A stretch of DNA of 64,000 nt from Pseudophaeobacter sp. (GTDB lineage: Bacteria; Pseudomonadota; Alphaproteobacteria; Rhodobacterales; Rhodobacteraceae), in the NCBI GenBank assembly GCA_027019165.1, contig JALUXC010000012.1, forward strand, positions 504,773-568,772, given 5' to 3'. The notes beneath the pieces were generated by a model. That model had not been told where the DNA came from and made no database searches. It was given only the letters and a program-made list of their open reading frames with translations. A program made the position numbers and the translations under genes. Of the stretch, positions 63,934-64,000 are shown piece after piece. Numbering within the stretch: position 1 is the stretch's first letter; the number at the start of each line of letters is the position of its first letter.

Positions 63934-64000
63934 TTAGGAGGCCTCGCGCATTTCCTCAATCGCCAGACTTCGGTTCGCTGAAATATAGCGGTCCACAACG
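63934..64000 (-). CDS. C-terminal end of a gene cut by the window edge
   Basis: The last 21 codons before a TAA at 63934-63936 read ...VVDRYISANRSLAIEEMREAS. The rest is outside the window; the family cannot be named. The stop lies 71 bases before the DMT permease start. Confidence 0.6.
   Translation of the reverse strand, partial: VVDRYISANRSLAIEEMREAS

Overview
The window looks like chromosomal DNA of an alphaproteobacterium of the Roseobacter group (Rhodobacteraceae, Ruegeria/Phaeobacter-like). The inference rests on about 60% GC, split trp genes (trpE apart from trpGD), a B12-dependent class II ribonucleotide reductase, a fused indolepyruvate:ferredoxin oxidoreductase, a non-pyrrolysine MttB-family methyltransferase, a purL-bolA-grxD neighbourhood, short overlapping operons and CCA-encoding tRNA genes. 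No database search was possible, so the genus is not claimed. Nearly all of the window is coding. I see no insertion sequence, prophage, CRISPR array, rRNA or origin.

Layout. 1-10250 (mostly minus): ung (cut by the left edge), trpD and trpG, a divergent-polysaccharide-deacetylase gene on the plus strand, then trpE behind a PpiD/SurA-type chaperone gene, an aminotransferase, gpt and fabI. 10475-16882 (plus): pdxH, a two-domain cold-shock protein, a DUF192 protein, tRNA-Pro(TGG), an 840-base leader region and nrdJ. 17041-21944 (minus): a surface-glycan cassette (FkbM methyltransferase, two tandem GT25 genes, a GT11 fucosyltransferase-like gene) downstream of an mttB-family gene. 22355-28183 (plus): a small outer-membrane-like protein, cysS with an odd 3' part, cimA, an alpha/beta hydrolase and an NDUFAF6-like protein. 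28266-36000: MFS transporter, alkA-type glycosylase and esterase, a pseudouridine synthase, an HNH nuclease, an arginase-ornithine cyclodeaminase operon with a divergent Lrp regulator, dsbB and a YqaA-type membrane protein; then tRNA-Leu(CAA).

36427-43711: tkt, a coiled-coil gene coupled to zapA, then grxD, two very small genes, bolA and purL. 44253-48761: a LysR regulator divergent from the indolepyruvate oxidoreductase. 48958-53739: an acyltransferase, murI, argC, ccmE, and the speD-speE polyamine operon. 53950-55681: a DUF1127 gene divergent from a MocR-type regulator, with six related operator-like repeats. 55726-58447: a lipoprotein, rplM-rpsI and a low-GC methyltransferase gene. 58457-64000 (minus): TetR/ppk2, an alpha/beta hydrolase, metA (residue 111 suggests the acetyl-CoA type), a P-loop protein, a DMT exporter and the end of one more gene.

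Most genes are housekeeping. The points most worth a second look are the composition break and C-terminal extension in cysS, the operator array between the DUF1127 and MocR genes, the glycan cassette, the coiled-coil partner of zapA, an 18-bp perfect hairpin between purL and bolA, and a palindrome in front of the indolepyruvate oxidoreductase. I do not see a clearly new multi-gene defence or mobile system.
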